Shown: positions 26,037 through 33,618 of the stretch, piece after piece
How the letters are laid out: each line of letters starts with the position of its first letter
Position numbering within the stretch: position 1 is the first letter of the stretch
Assembly (NCBI RefSeq): GCF_014655955.1
Contig: NZ_BNBO01000018.1
Span: forward strand, 62,001-126,000
Source: Kitasatospora indigofera
GTDB lineage: Bacteria > Actinomycetota > Actinomycetes > Streptomycetales > Streptomycetaceae
Length of the DNA stretch: 64,000 bases
Direction of reading: 5' to 3'
Made by a program: the position numbers and the translations under genes
Notes under the pieces: generated by a model
Databases searched by the model: none
Told to the model about the DNA's origin: nothing
The model's input: only the letters and a program-made list of their open reading frames with translations

Positions 26037-27340
26037 CCGCGCACCGCCCCTGCCAGGCCGGCGGGCTCCGCGAGGCGGCCCGGCACGTCAGGTCCGGCGA
26101 GGTCCGGGCCGCCCCCGGCCCTCGGCGGGCAGCGCAGCGGCAGCTCCCGCATCCCGCCGAAGACGAACTGGGTGCTCCACGGCACGGTGTCCGGCGTCAG
26201 CGGCGTGCTCAGCTCGCGGGTCTCCCCCGCCCGCGCCAGGCCGCGCAGCACGGCGGCGCCCGCCATCAGCGACAGCGGGGCGCCCAGGCAGTGGTGCGCG
26301 CCGTGGCCGAACGCCAGATGGCGCAGCTCGGCCCGGTCCGGGTCGAAGCGGTCCGGCTCGGCGAACCGGCGCGGGTCGCGGTTGGCCGCCGCGTAGAGCA
26401 GCAGCGCCACCCGCCCGGCCGGGATCACCGTGCCGCCGACGGCGACCTCGCCGGTGAGGGCGCGGGCGCTGGCGCGCACCGGGCTGCCTAGCCGTTGGGC
26501 CTCGTCGAACACCGCCTCCGCGCGCTCGGGCCGGGCCCGCAGCAGCTCGGCGAGGGCAGGCTCGCGCAGCAGCTGCCAGACGGCCAGGGCGAGGCCGGAG
26601 GTCAGCGTCTCCAGCCCGTTGGCGAGCAGCATCACCACGAAGGCGAGCAGGTCGTCGTGGTCCAGCCGGCCGTCGGCCCGGGCCACCGTGAGCCGGCTGA
26701 TCAGGTCGTCGCCGGGGGCGGCCGCGCGGGCCGCGCAGAGCTCCTCCACATAGGCACGGAACTCGTCGAACTCGGCGTCCAGCGCGGCGATGTGCGCCGG
26801 GTCCGCCTGCTCACCGAAGTCGTCCAGCAGCGAGCGGGCGACCAGCTGCGCCCAGCCGGTGACGCGGTCCTGCTCGGAGTCGGGGATGTCGAGGATGGCG
26901 CAGGAGACGGCCACCGGCAGCGGCACGGCGAGGTCGGCGACCACGTCGAAGGAGCCGGCCGCGAGCAGCGGGTCCAGCAGCCGGGCGGCGGTGGACTCGA
27001 TGCGGGCCCGCATCTGCTCCAGCCGGCGGGCACTGAAGGCCGTGGTGGCCAGCCGCTTCAGCCGGGTGTGGTCGGCGCCGTCGCGCATCGGGAGCATCCG
27101 GTTGACGATCCGGGCGAGCGCGGTGGAGCCGGCCCTGGGCAGGCCGACGGCGGTCGGGTCGACGGCGGTGCCCGGGTGCATGAGGACGGTGACGATCTCC
27201 TGGTAGCCGGAGACCACGTGGACCCGGCCGAGGTCGAGCACCGGCGCCTCGGCCAGCAGCCGGCGGTAGAGCGCGGGTGGGTCCTGCTGCGCGGCGGGCT
27301 GCTGGATGAACCGCGCGAGCTCGTGCCGGAGGCTCTCCAT
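26033..27340 (-). CDS. Cytochrome P450 of the RiPP operon
   Basis: A 435-residue soluble bacterial P450. The haem-binding loop is FGHGAHHCLGAPLSLM with the ligand Cys near residue 366; the ExxR motif appears as EAQR near 292; the I-helix reads LLANGLETLTSG, where the usual AGxET is NGLET. It has a good Shine-Dalgarno (AAGGAGAG) and lies 171 bases after the precursor stop, the first large gene of the operon. It probably oxidises the modified peptide (hydroxylation or cross-linking). Redox partners are not encoded nearby. Confidence 0.92.
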   Translation of the reverse strand: MESLRHELARFIQQPAAQQDPPALYRRLLAEAPVLDLGRVHVVSGYQEIVTVLMHPGTAVDPTAVGLPRAGSTALARIVNRMLPMRDGADHTRLKRLATTAFSARRLEQMRARIESTAARLLDPLLAAGSFDVVADLAVPLPVAVSCAILDIPDSEQDRVTGWAQLVARSLLDDFGEQADPAHIAALDAEFDEFRAYVEELCAARAAAPGDDLISRLTVARADGRLDHDDLLAFVVMLLANGLETLTSGLALAVWQLLREPALAELLRARPERAEAVFDEAQRLGSPVRASARALTGEVAVGGTVIPAGRVALLLYAAANRDPRRFAEPDRFDPDRAELRHLAFGHGAHHCLGAPLSLMAGAAVLRGLARAGETRELSTPLTPDTVPWSTQFVFGGMRELPLRCPPRAGGGPDLAGPDVPGRLAEPAGLAGAVRG

Positions 27341-27463
27341 GGCCCGGCTCTCCTTAACTTCTGGTGTTCGGAAGGGTGTCGGCGTCCCGCCCGACGGGGG
27401 CGATGCCCGGCGCCAGGTCGGCCGGGGGCCCGCCCCGGTGCGGTGCGGGGGGCGGAAACAGGG

Positions 27464-27503
27464 GTGCCGCGATGGCCCCGCCTTGACGGAACCACCGCGG
27501 CAC
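27464..27503 (-). terminator. Weak hairpin between precursor and P450 (possible attenuator)
   Basis: GTGCCGCG (27464-27471) can pair with CGCGGCAC (27496-27503) just after the precursor stop. A partial terminator here would give more precursor than enzyme mRNA, as in many RiPP operons. Confidence 0.35.
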
Positions 27504-27511
27504 AGGACCCG

Positions 27512-27676
27512 TTACTCCGCGGCGGTCTCGGCGGCCGCGTTGGACACGGAGGAGAAGCTGGAGACGGGGCAGGCGGCGCAGGCCAGCGAGCTGACGCTGA
27601 TGCCACCGTTGACGGTGTCCAGCTCCTCGATCTCGATGTCGAACTGCTCGTTCGAGGTGATCTCGTTGTCGGCCAT
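27512..27676 (-). CDS. RiPP precursor peptide (LanM/YcaO hybrid substrate)
   Basis: A 54-residue peptide beginning MADNEITSNEQFDIEIEELD. GGAGGGAG sits nine bases before the ATG at 27676; the stop is TAA. The acidic leader ends in ELDTVNGG (residues 18-25), a class II double-glycine cleavage site that matches the C39 exporter. The core (26-54) starts ISVSSLACAACPVSSFSSVS and ends in Ala/Glu-rich residues; it holds two Cys in a C-A-A-C spacing, eight Ser and one Thr. The Cys residues suit the YcaO/SagB pair (thiazoles) and the Ser residues suit the LanM-like dehydratase (dehydroalanine). It is first in the operon, upstream of the P450. Cleavage site, number of rings and extent of dehydration are inference. 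Confidence 0.88.
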   Translation of the reverse strand: MADNEITSNEQFDIEIEELDTVNGGISVSSLACAACPVSSFSSVSNAAAETAAE

Positions 27677-27937
27677 GATGGTCTCCCTCCGGGTGAGGCG
27701 CCGGCCCCGGCGGGGCTGGTCACCTTCGGCGCCATTTCGCTTTCCGGCTTTTTCTCCGGCTCGCTGGTGGCGATGAGAAAACTATGCACCCGGGGCAGAG
27801 GAGTTCGTCAGTAGGGGATGTCAGGAATTCCCCTCTACAAAATGCCACACCCTGATCCATGACATTTTGCACCCCATCTGACATGCACTGATGCCCTCTC
27901 TTGCGTTCATCGGTGGGCGCAGGTCACGCTGTATTCC
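27677..27937. promoter_or_regulatory. Bidirectional promoter/operator region of the RiPP cluster
   Basis: The AT-richest stretch of the cluster, between the precursor and the divergent ABC genes. It holds a dyad AGGGGA...TCCCCT (27813-27834) and a second, CAAAATG...CATTTTG with 7-base perfect arms (27838-27844 and 27863-27869), plus several TGACA/TGTCA motifs. These are placed to control both directions. Confidence 0.5.
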
Positions 27938-28879
27938 ATGACACTCACCACAGGCCCGGGAATTCCCGGGACACCGGCCGTGGAGGTGCGGGACCTGCAC
28001 CGCAGCTACGGCGATTACGAAGCCGTCCGGGGAATTTCCTTCACGGTCGCGCGGGGCGAGCTGTTCGCCCTGCTGGGCACCAACGGCGCCGGCAAGACGA
28101 CCACCCTGGAGGTGCTGGAGGGGTACCGCCCGCCGAGCTCGGGCACCGTCCGGGTACTGGGGAGGGATCCGTACGCCCGGGGCACCCTGGTCCGGCGCCG
28201 GACCGGGGTGATGCTCCAGGAGGGCGGCTTCTTCAAGGAGTTGACCGTCGGGGAGACGGTCGACGCCTGGCGCTCCTTCCTGTCCGGGGCCCGCCCCGCC
28301 GCCGAGGTGCTCGGCCAGGTGGGCCTCACCGAGCGGGCCGGCACCCGGGTCGCGCAGCTGTCCGGCGGCGAACGGCGGCGCCTGGACCTGGCGTTGGCGG
28401 TGCTGAACGCACCGGAGCTGCTGTTCCTGGACGAGCCGACCACCGGCATGGACCCGGAGGCCCGGCGGATCACCTGGCGTCTGGTGCAGGACCTCCGGGC
28501 GGCCGGCACCACCGTCCTGCTGACCACCCACTACCTGGAGGAGGCCCAGCAGCTGGCCGACCGGGTGGCCATCATGGACCGGGGCCGGCTGGCCGCGGTC
28601 GGAACGGTCCAGGAGGTGCTCTCCGGGCACCGCACCCGGATCACCTTCCCGCTGCCGGCCGGCCTGACTGCCGCCCAACTGCCCACCGTGCTGGGCGAGT
28701 CACCGGCGGTGGAGGACGGCGTCGTGGTCTACACGGCGGCCCGCACCGCGCCGGCCCTGGCCGTGCTGCACGGCTGGGCGGCGAGCAGGTCGGTGGAGCT
28801 GGACGGCATCGAGGCGCGCAACGCCTCGCTGGAGGACGTCTTCCTGGAGCTGGCACACGAGAGGGCGGGATCCCGATGA
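27938..28879 (+). CDS. ABC transporter ATPase (DrrA/ABC-2 type)
   Basis: A 313-residue ATPase: Walker A LGTNGAGKTTTLE near residues 47-55, Q-loop VMLQEGGFF, signature LSGGERRRLDLALA near 146, Walker B LLFLDEPTTGMD near 165 and the switch His in LLTTHYLEEA. The C-terminal ~80 residues form the extra domain of drug-export ATPases of the DrrA class. It is divergent from the precursor and coupled to its permease by an ATGA overlap. Likely role: immunity to, or further export of, the cluster product. Confidence 0.92.
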   Translation: MTLTTGPGIPGTPAVEVRDLHRSYGDYEAVRGISFTVARGELFALLGTNGAGKTTTLEVLEGYRPPSSGTVRVLGRDPYARGTLVRRRTGVMLQEGGFFKELTVGETVDAWRSFLSGARPAAEVLGQVGLTERAGTRVAQLSGGERRRLDLALAVLNAPELLFLDEPTTGMDPEARRITWRLVQDLRAAGTTVLLTTHYLEEAQQLADRVAIMDRGRLAAVGTVQEVLSGHRTRITFPLPAGLTAAQLPTVLGESPAVEDGVVVYTAARTAPALAVLHGWAASRSVELDGIEARNASLEDVFLELAHERAGSR

Positions 28880-29871
28880 GCAGCGCGACCGACAGCAGCG
28901 CGACCGACCGCAGTGCGACCGACCGCGGCGTGATCACCGGCGTGCTCACCGGTGGCGCCGGCGACGGCAGGGGCGACAACAGAGGCGGTGCGGCGGCCAG
29001 GACGGCGACGGGGAGCCGGGCGGCGAAGCGGCCGGGCCCGGCGGCCGAGCGGCGCCGGGAGCTCGGCTGGCCGCAGTACGCGCGCGGCCAGTTCCTGCTC
29101 TCCTGGCGGGTGTTCTGGCGCAACCGGCGCTCCACCTTCATCGGCTTCCTGCTGCCGGTGCTGCTGAACCTGGTGGTGGCGGCGCCGCTGCGGGACAAGG
29201 AGATCGGCGGGGTGAACGCGGCCGCGTACAGCACCGTCGGGTTCATCGGCTTCGCGCTGGTCACCTCGTTCATCAACCTGCTGAACGGCGTGGTCGCGCG
29301 CCGCGACGACCTGGTGCTCAAGCGGCTGCGCGGCACCGAGGTCCCGGCGACGGCGATCTTCGCCGGGCAGTTCGGCGCGGCCGGCGCGGTGGTGCTGCTG
29401 CAGGTGCTGCTGCTGGGCGGCCTCTCGGTGGGCTGGTTCGGGGCGCCGCTGCCCGCCGACCCGCTGCTGTTCGCCCTCACCCTGGTGGCCGGCTACCTGC
29501 TCTTCGCGGTGCTGGCGGTGGCACTGTCCGGGCTGACCCGGAGCGCCGAGGCGGCCCCGATGGTCGCCACCCCGGTGCTGCTGGTCTGCATGTTCGGCAG
29601 CGGCGTGGTGGCACCGCTCAGCTCGATGCCGCACTGGCTGCAGGGGCCCGCCCACAACCTGCCGCTGGCGCCGGTGGTGGAGACGCTGCGGACGGCCTGG
29701 TTCGGCCGCCCGTTCGGCGCCGAGACCTGGTCCGGCGGCGCGCTCGCGCGGATCGACCTGCTGCACGGCTGGCAGCACGCGGCCGGCTCGCTGCTGCTGG
29801 TGGCGGCCTGGACGGCCGGGGCCGCGGTGCTGGGGCGGCGGCTGTTCCGCTGGGAGCCGCGCCACGGATGA
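28876..29871 (+). CDS. ABC-2 type permease
   Basis: A 331-residue membrane protein. After a ~75-residue hydrophilic head with an SSATD-like 15-base repeat (28879-28925) it has six spans between about 90 and 325, with the family pattern LLPVLLNLVVAAP, STVGFIGFALVTSFINLLNGV, VVARRDDLVLKRLRGTEV and a C-terminal region GSGVVAPLSSMPHWLQ. It partners the preceding ATPase (ATGA overlap) and ends at two strong hairpins. Confidence 0.88.
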   Translation: MSSATDSSATDRSATDRGVITGVLTGGAGDGRGDNRGGAAARTATGSRAAKRPGPAAERRRELGWPQYARGQFLLSWRVFWRNRRSTFIGFLLPVLLNLVVAAPLRDKEIGGVNAAAYSTVGFIGFALVTSFINLLNGVVARRDDLVLKRLRGTEVPATAIFAGQFGAAGAVVLLQVLLLGGLSVGWFGAPLPADPLLFALTLVAGYLLFAVLAVALSGLTRSAEAAPMVATPVLLVCMFGSGVVAPLSSMPHWLQGPAHNLPLAPVVETLRTAWFGRPFGAETWSGGALARIDLLHGWQHAAGSLLLVAAWTAGAAVLGRRLFRWEPRHG

Positions 29872-29898
29872 GACGTGCGGGCGGCCCCGGTCACCGAG

Positions 29899-29973
29899 GT
29901 GTCCGCCCGGCCGGTCGAGCGGCCGGGCGGACACGCCGATGACCGGGGCCCCGGCGCGTCCGGGGCCCCGGTC
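29899..29973. terminator. Double hairpin terminator between convergent genes
   Basis: Two consecutive 14-base perfect stems: 29899-29912 with 29921-29934, and 29941-29954 with 29960-29973. They separate the RiPP cluster from the enediyne region. Confidence 0.8.
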
Positions 29974-30007
29974 ACGGGCGGGTCGCCCCGCTCCGGACGG
30001 ACCGGCC

Positions 30008-30775
30008 TCAGCCGAGGGTCCGGGCCACCAGTTGCGGCTGGGGCAGCTGCCAGCAGTCGAGTTCGGGCAGGGCGAGCAGGATCGGCAGGTCGAACGGGCA
30101 GAACCCACGGGTCTCCAGGTCGACATCGATCTCCTGTCCGGCCCGGACCGTCAAGGGGCGGCTCGCCCCGATGAACAGCGGCCGGCGGTTCCAGGGCAGC
30201 GGCTCGACGTCGCGCATCGCGACCACCGCGGCCCGCAGGTGCCACACCCCCTCCGCGACGCCGTCCAGCCGGAAGGCCCCCGGCCCGTCCAGAACGTCGC
30301 AGGCGACCGGTTCGCCCTGGACGATCGGGTCGCTGAACGCCGCCACGTAGATCCGGGTCGGCAGCCCCACGTCCGGGACGCCGACCACGCCCCGCACCGC
30401 GCACGGCCGGTGGGAGGCCGCCGAGCGGAAGGCGCCCGGCTCCCGCGGCATGCCCGCTCTCGCCAGCGTCCGGTAGCGGCCCGGGGAGAGCCCGACGCTG
30501 CGGGTGAAGCGGCTGGTGAAGGTACCGAGGCTGTTGTAACCCACTTGGTAGGAGATGTCGGTGACGCTCAGTGGGGTCCGGAGCAGCAGGTTCTTCGCCT
30601 TGTGCAGCCGGATCGCGGACAGGAAGCGTCCCGGCGAGGTGCCGGTGAGGCTCCGGAACACCCGGGAGAAGTAGAACTTGCTCAGAATGGCGGTGTCCGC
30701 GATGTCGTCCAACGACAGCGGTTCCTCGTAGCGCTCCCACATCGTGGCGATGGCACGCTCGACAGCGGCTTGCAA
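30008..30775 (-). CDS. AraC-family regulator, left flank of enediyne cluster
   Basis: A 255-residue regulator with an N-terminal two-helix-turn-helix AraC domain (residues ~5-105; WERYEEPLSLDDIADTAILS, FYFSRVFRSLTGTSPGRFL, VGYNSLGTFTSRFTRSVGL). The C-terminal ~140 residues form a beta-rich domain (RIYVAAFSDPIVQGEPVACD, then LPILLALPELDCWQ) that may bind a ligand. It is clearly paralogous, domain for domain, to the protein at 54124-54924. The start is TTG 30775 with GGAAGAG upstream. An ATG eight bases upstream of it is out of frame. It closes the minus-strand CMD/SDR operon, 73 bases after the CMD gene. Confidence 0.85.
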   Translation of the reverse strand: MQAAVERAIATMWERYEEPLSLDDIADTAILSKFYFSRVFRSLTGTSPGRFLSAIRLHKAKNLLLRTPLSVTDISYQVGYNSLGTFTSRFTRSVGLSPGRYRTLARAGMPREPGAFRSAASHRPCAVRGVVGVPDVGLPTRIYVAAFSDPIVQGEPVACDVLDGPGAFRLDGVAEGVWHLRAAVVAMRDVEPLPWNRRPLFIGASRPLTVRAGQEIDVDLETRGFCPFDLPILLALPELDCWQLPQPQLVARTLG

Positions 30776-30848
30776 GACATCTCTTCCTTCCGTGCGAATC
30801 CGGGGGTATCCGTACGAACAAGGTGCTGCCGGCGCTCCGGGCCGGCGG

Positions 30849-31898
30849 TCAGCCGTCCTGCTGCATCCACGCTCCGACCTGGCGGGCGGCCGTCAGGCTG
30901 GCCCAGGACGTCAGCCCGACCAGCGCCTGGTCGTCCGGCCGGCCGGCGGCCCGCCGGAAGTCGGCGATCACGGTCTCGTCCACGGTGTAGGAGGCGAGGG
31001 CGGTCAGCAGCACCAGCCGGGCCGCCGGACGCTCCTCGGGGACCAGCGCGGCCACGGCCTGGTCGGCCCAGCCCCGGCCGAGCCCGGGCGGGCGGCCGTC
31101 CCAGCGCGCCAGGGTGTCGTGCAGCAGCTCCTGGACGGCCTTCGGCACGTCCTTGCGCCCGGCCTCCTCGACCGCGGCGGCGGCCCGGGCGAAGGCCGAG
31201 GCGATCACCGGGTTGCCCTCGGCCCAGGCGAGGTCGGCGGGCAGCGGGGCGGGCGCCAGCAGGTCCAGCGAGACGCCGGGGGCCGGCGTGGAGCGGGCGG
31301 AGGAACGGATCAGCCAGGTGAGCACCCGCAGCACCGGGCGCAATGAGCTCTCCGGGGCGCCCGGCGGCAGCGGCACCGCGCCGAGGAAGACGTTCACCAT
31401 CCGGTTGAGGTACTGCATGATGACGACGGTGCCGAGCAGTTCGGGCAGGTGCGCGGCCGGGAAGGGCCGCGGGTTCGCGGCCGCCGTGTCCCGGGCGGCG
31501 CCGAGCCGGGCCCAGGTGGTGACCTCGTCGAACTGCCCCGCGCCGCACGCGGCGTCGCGGCCGGGGGTCAGGCTGTGCAGGACGGCGGTGTGCATCCGCT
31601 CGCAGAACGGGCACTCGTTGCCCGCCGAGACGGCGCACGCCACCGCCTCCTTGGCCGGCCGTGCGGCGGCGCCCTCCACCAGCATGGTCTCCCGCAGCAT
31701 CAGCCAGCTGGCGGCGAGCGGGCCGGCCGCGGGCGCGTGCAGGGCGATCGGCGGCGCGAGCACCCCGAAGTCCCGTTCCAGCTCCTGGTAGACCTGGGCG
31801 ACGCCGCCGCGCGCCCGGTCGAAGCCGACCGGCTTCACATGACGCACCTGCATCAACGACAGTCCTCGCAGGCGCGACTGGACAAACTTTCTGCGCAC
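30849..31898 (-). CDS. Carboxymuconolactone decarboxylase (AhpD-like) protein
   Basis: A 349-residue all-helical protein. The redox-type motif CPFCERMH puts Cys96, Cys99 and His103 in the AhpD/CMD arrangement, in AVSAGNECPFCERMHTAVLH; a second CMD-like half (AAALVPEERPAARLVLLTAL) lies in the C-terminal third. Such proteins act as alkylhydroperoxidase-like reductases. The GTG start at 31898 (preceded by GGGGAGAG) is favoured because the first 20 residues look like family sequence, but an ATG at 31853 with GAGGA upstream is a real alternative. It follows the methyltransferase gene by 35 bases. Confidence 0.78.
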   Translation of the reverse strand: MRRKFVQSRLRGLSLMQVRHVKPVGFDRARGGVAQVYQELERDFGVLAPPIALHAPAAGPLAASWLMLRETMLVEGAAARPAKEAVACAVSAGNECPFCERMHTAVLHSLTPGRDAACGAGQFDEVTTWARLGAARDTAAANPRPFPAAHLPELLGTVVIMQYLNRMVNVFLGAVPLPPGAPESSLRPVLRVLTWLIRSSARSTPAPGVSLDLLAPAPLPADLAWAEGNPVIASAFARAAAAVEEAGRKDVPKAVQELLHDTLARWDGRPPGLGRGWADQAVAALVPEERPAARLVLLTALASYTVDETVIADFRRAAGRPDDQALVGLTSWASLTAARQVGAWMQQDG

Positions 31899-31933
31899 GG
31901 AACTCTCCCCGGTTCGAACGGTCAGCGGTCGGT

Positions 31934-32722
31934 TCACGGCTTGCGTGCCACGGCACACCACATCGCCGGAGCCGCGGCCTGTTCGGCCGGCGACTCCGGA
32001 CGCCACTCCCCCGGGACCACCACTCCCGGCGGTACCACTTCGAGGCCCTCGCCCAGCAACGCGGTGACCTCCGCCCGGCCCCGGCGCACCACCTGGGCGC
32101 CCCAGCCGGGCAGCATCAGCTCCAGCGCGGCGTCCATCGGCCCGGCCAGCTCGTGCGGCGCCAGGTGCCCGAAGGCCACCCAGCTGCCGGACGGGACGGC
32201 GTCCACCAGCAGCCGGACCAGGCCCGCCGGGTCCTCCTCGCCGGGGACGAAGTGCAGCCCGCCGAAGAGCAGCAGGCCGACCGGGCGGGACAGGTCCAAG
32301 GTCGCCGCGGCGTCCCGCAGGACCTGGTCCGGATCGCTCAACTCCCCCTGCACGTAGGCCGTCGGGCTGCGCGGCTGCTGCCGGAGCAGCCGCCGCGCAT
32401 GGTCGACCACGCCGTCGTCCCGGCCCACGTAGACCACCCGGGTGTCCGGGGACACCCGCTGGGCCACCTGGTGCGTGCTGCCCATGGTCGGCAGGCCCGC
32501 GCCGATGTGCAGCAGCTGCCGCACGTCCGCCTCGCCGACCAGGTGGCCCACGATCCGGCCGAGCGCGGCACGGGCCGTCCGCAGCTCGGCCCGCAGGTCA
32601 CCCACCGGCCAGGCGGTGCAGGCCAGTTCGGCGGCCGTCCGGTCGGCCGGCCCGTTGGCCGCACCACCCAGCAGGTAGTCCACGGCCCGCGCCAGACTGG
32701 GGATGTCGAACTCCTCGGTCAC
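31934..32722 (-). CDS. SAM-dependent methyltransferase, DUF574 family
   Basis: A 262-residue protein of the actinobacterial DUF574 (PF04672) methyltransferase family: start IPSLARAVDYLLGGAANGPADR, helix LRTARAALGRIVGHL, SAM-binding loop LLHIGAGLPTMGSTHQVAQ near residues 70-88, strand VVYVGRDDGVVDHAR with the acidic residue that binds the ribose, and LLLFGGLHFVPGEEDPAGLV. It starts at GTG 32722 with GAGGA upstream. Substrates of this family are not known. It belongs to the CMD-SDR-methyltransferase-CMD set. Confidence 0.85.
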   Translation of the reverse strand: MTEEFDIPSLARAVDYLLGGAANGPADRTAAELACTAWPVGDLRAELRTARAALGRIVGHLVGEADVRQLLHIGAGLPTMGSTHQVAQRVSPDTRVVYVGRDDGVVDHARRLLRQQPRSPTAYVQGELSDPDQVLRDAAATLDLSRPVGLLLFGGLHFVPGEEDPAGLVRLLVDAVPSGSWVAFGHLAPHELAGPMDAALELMLPGWGAQVVRRGRAEVTALLGEGLEVVPPGVVVPGEWRPESPAEQAAAPAMWCAVARKP

Positions 32723-32742
32723 ACCATTCCTCAGCTGAACTG

Positions 32743-33618
32743 TCAGGGGATCGGGAAGAAGGCGCGCACGAACTTCTCGAAGAGCCGGTCTCCGATCGTC
32801 CAGCGCATCCGGGGGAGCAGCCGCGAGGGCACCCCGATCCGGTAGCGGATCTGCGGGTTGTCGCTGCTCACGGCCTTCTCGATGACCTTCGCCACGGTCT
32901 CCGCGCGGACGGCCATCCGGCCGCGCCCGGTCGGGCGGTCGGTCTCGCGGTAGGCGCCGTGCCAGTCGACGAAGTACTGCCAGAAGTCGTCGTACAGGCC
33001 GGTCTTCTCCTGCCCGGACATCCCGAGGTCGGCCACCGACATCGGCACGAAGCCGCCGAGCACCGGCGAGGGCTCGATCAGCACCACCTTGATGCCGAAC
33101 CCGGAGACCTCGTGCCGCAGCGAGTCACCGATCGCCTCCAGGGCGTGCTTGGTGGCCTGGTAGTAGCCGCGGCCCGGGGTGGCGAACTGGCCGAAGATGG
33201 AGGACATGATGACCACCCGGCCGCTGCCCTGGGCGCGCATCCCGGGGAGCACCAGCTGGGTGAGCCGGGAGAGCCCGAAGACGTTGGTCTCGAACTGCCG
33301 GCGCACCTCCTCGATCGGGGTCTCGCCGATGGTGCCGTTGAGGCTGTAGGCCGCGTTGTTGATGAGGGTGCCGACCGCGCCGTGCTCGGCGGTGATCTTG
33401 TCCACCGCGTCGATCATCGACTGTTCGTCCGTCACGTCCAGGTGGAGCACCTGGATCCCCTCGGCCGCCAGGCCCGCCAGCGCCTCCAGGTTGCGGCCGG
33501 TCGCGTAGACCGGCCACCCCGCGCGGTGCAGCCGCAGCGCGGCGGCCTGGCCGGTCCCGGAGGACATCCCGGTGCCCGAGGAGGCACCGGTCAGCAGGAT
33601 CGCCCGGGACGGCGTCAT
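32743..33618 (-). CDS. Short-chain dehydrogenase/reductase with duplicated glycine loop
   Basis: A 291-residue classical SDR: cofactor loop TGASSGTG at 10-17, immediately followed by a second copy MSSGTG at 18-23; NNAAYS near 87; catalytic Ser139/140 (IMSSIFGQ), Tyr153 and Lys157 (YYQATK). The duplicated loop would lengthen the NADP(H)-binding turn by six residues. The rest of the protein is normal for the family. Its ATG at 33618 shares a base with the stop of the CMD gene (TGATG); a GTG at 33621 is possible. Confidence 0.88.
   Translation of the reverse strand: MTPSRAILLTGASSGTGMSSGTGQAAALRLHRAGWPVYATGRNLEALAGLAAEGIQVLHLDVTDEQSMIDAVDKITAEHGAVGTLINNAAYSLNGTIGETPIEEVRRQFETNVFGLSRLTQLVLPGMRAQGSGRVVIMSSIFGQFATPGRGYYQATKHALEAIGDSLRHEVSGFGIKVVLIEPSPVLGGFVPMSVADLGMSGQEKTGLYDDFWQYFVDWHGAYRETDRPTGRGRMAVRAETVAKVIEKAVSSDNPQIRYRIGVPSRLLPRMRWTIGDRLFEKFVRAFFPIP

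Noticed and set aside
13260..29871. A thiopeptide cluster
   Set aside because: No pyridine-forming [4+2] enzyme and no split LanB are present, and the core lacks the Ser/Cys arrangement of thiopeptides.
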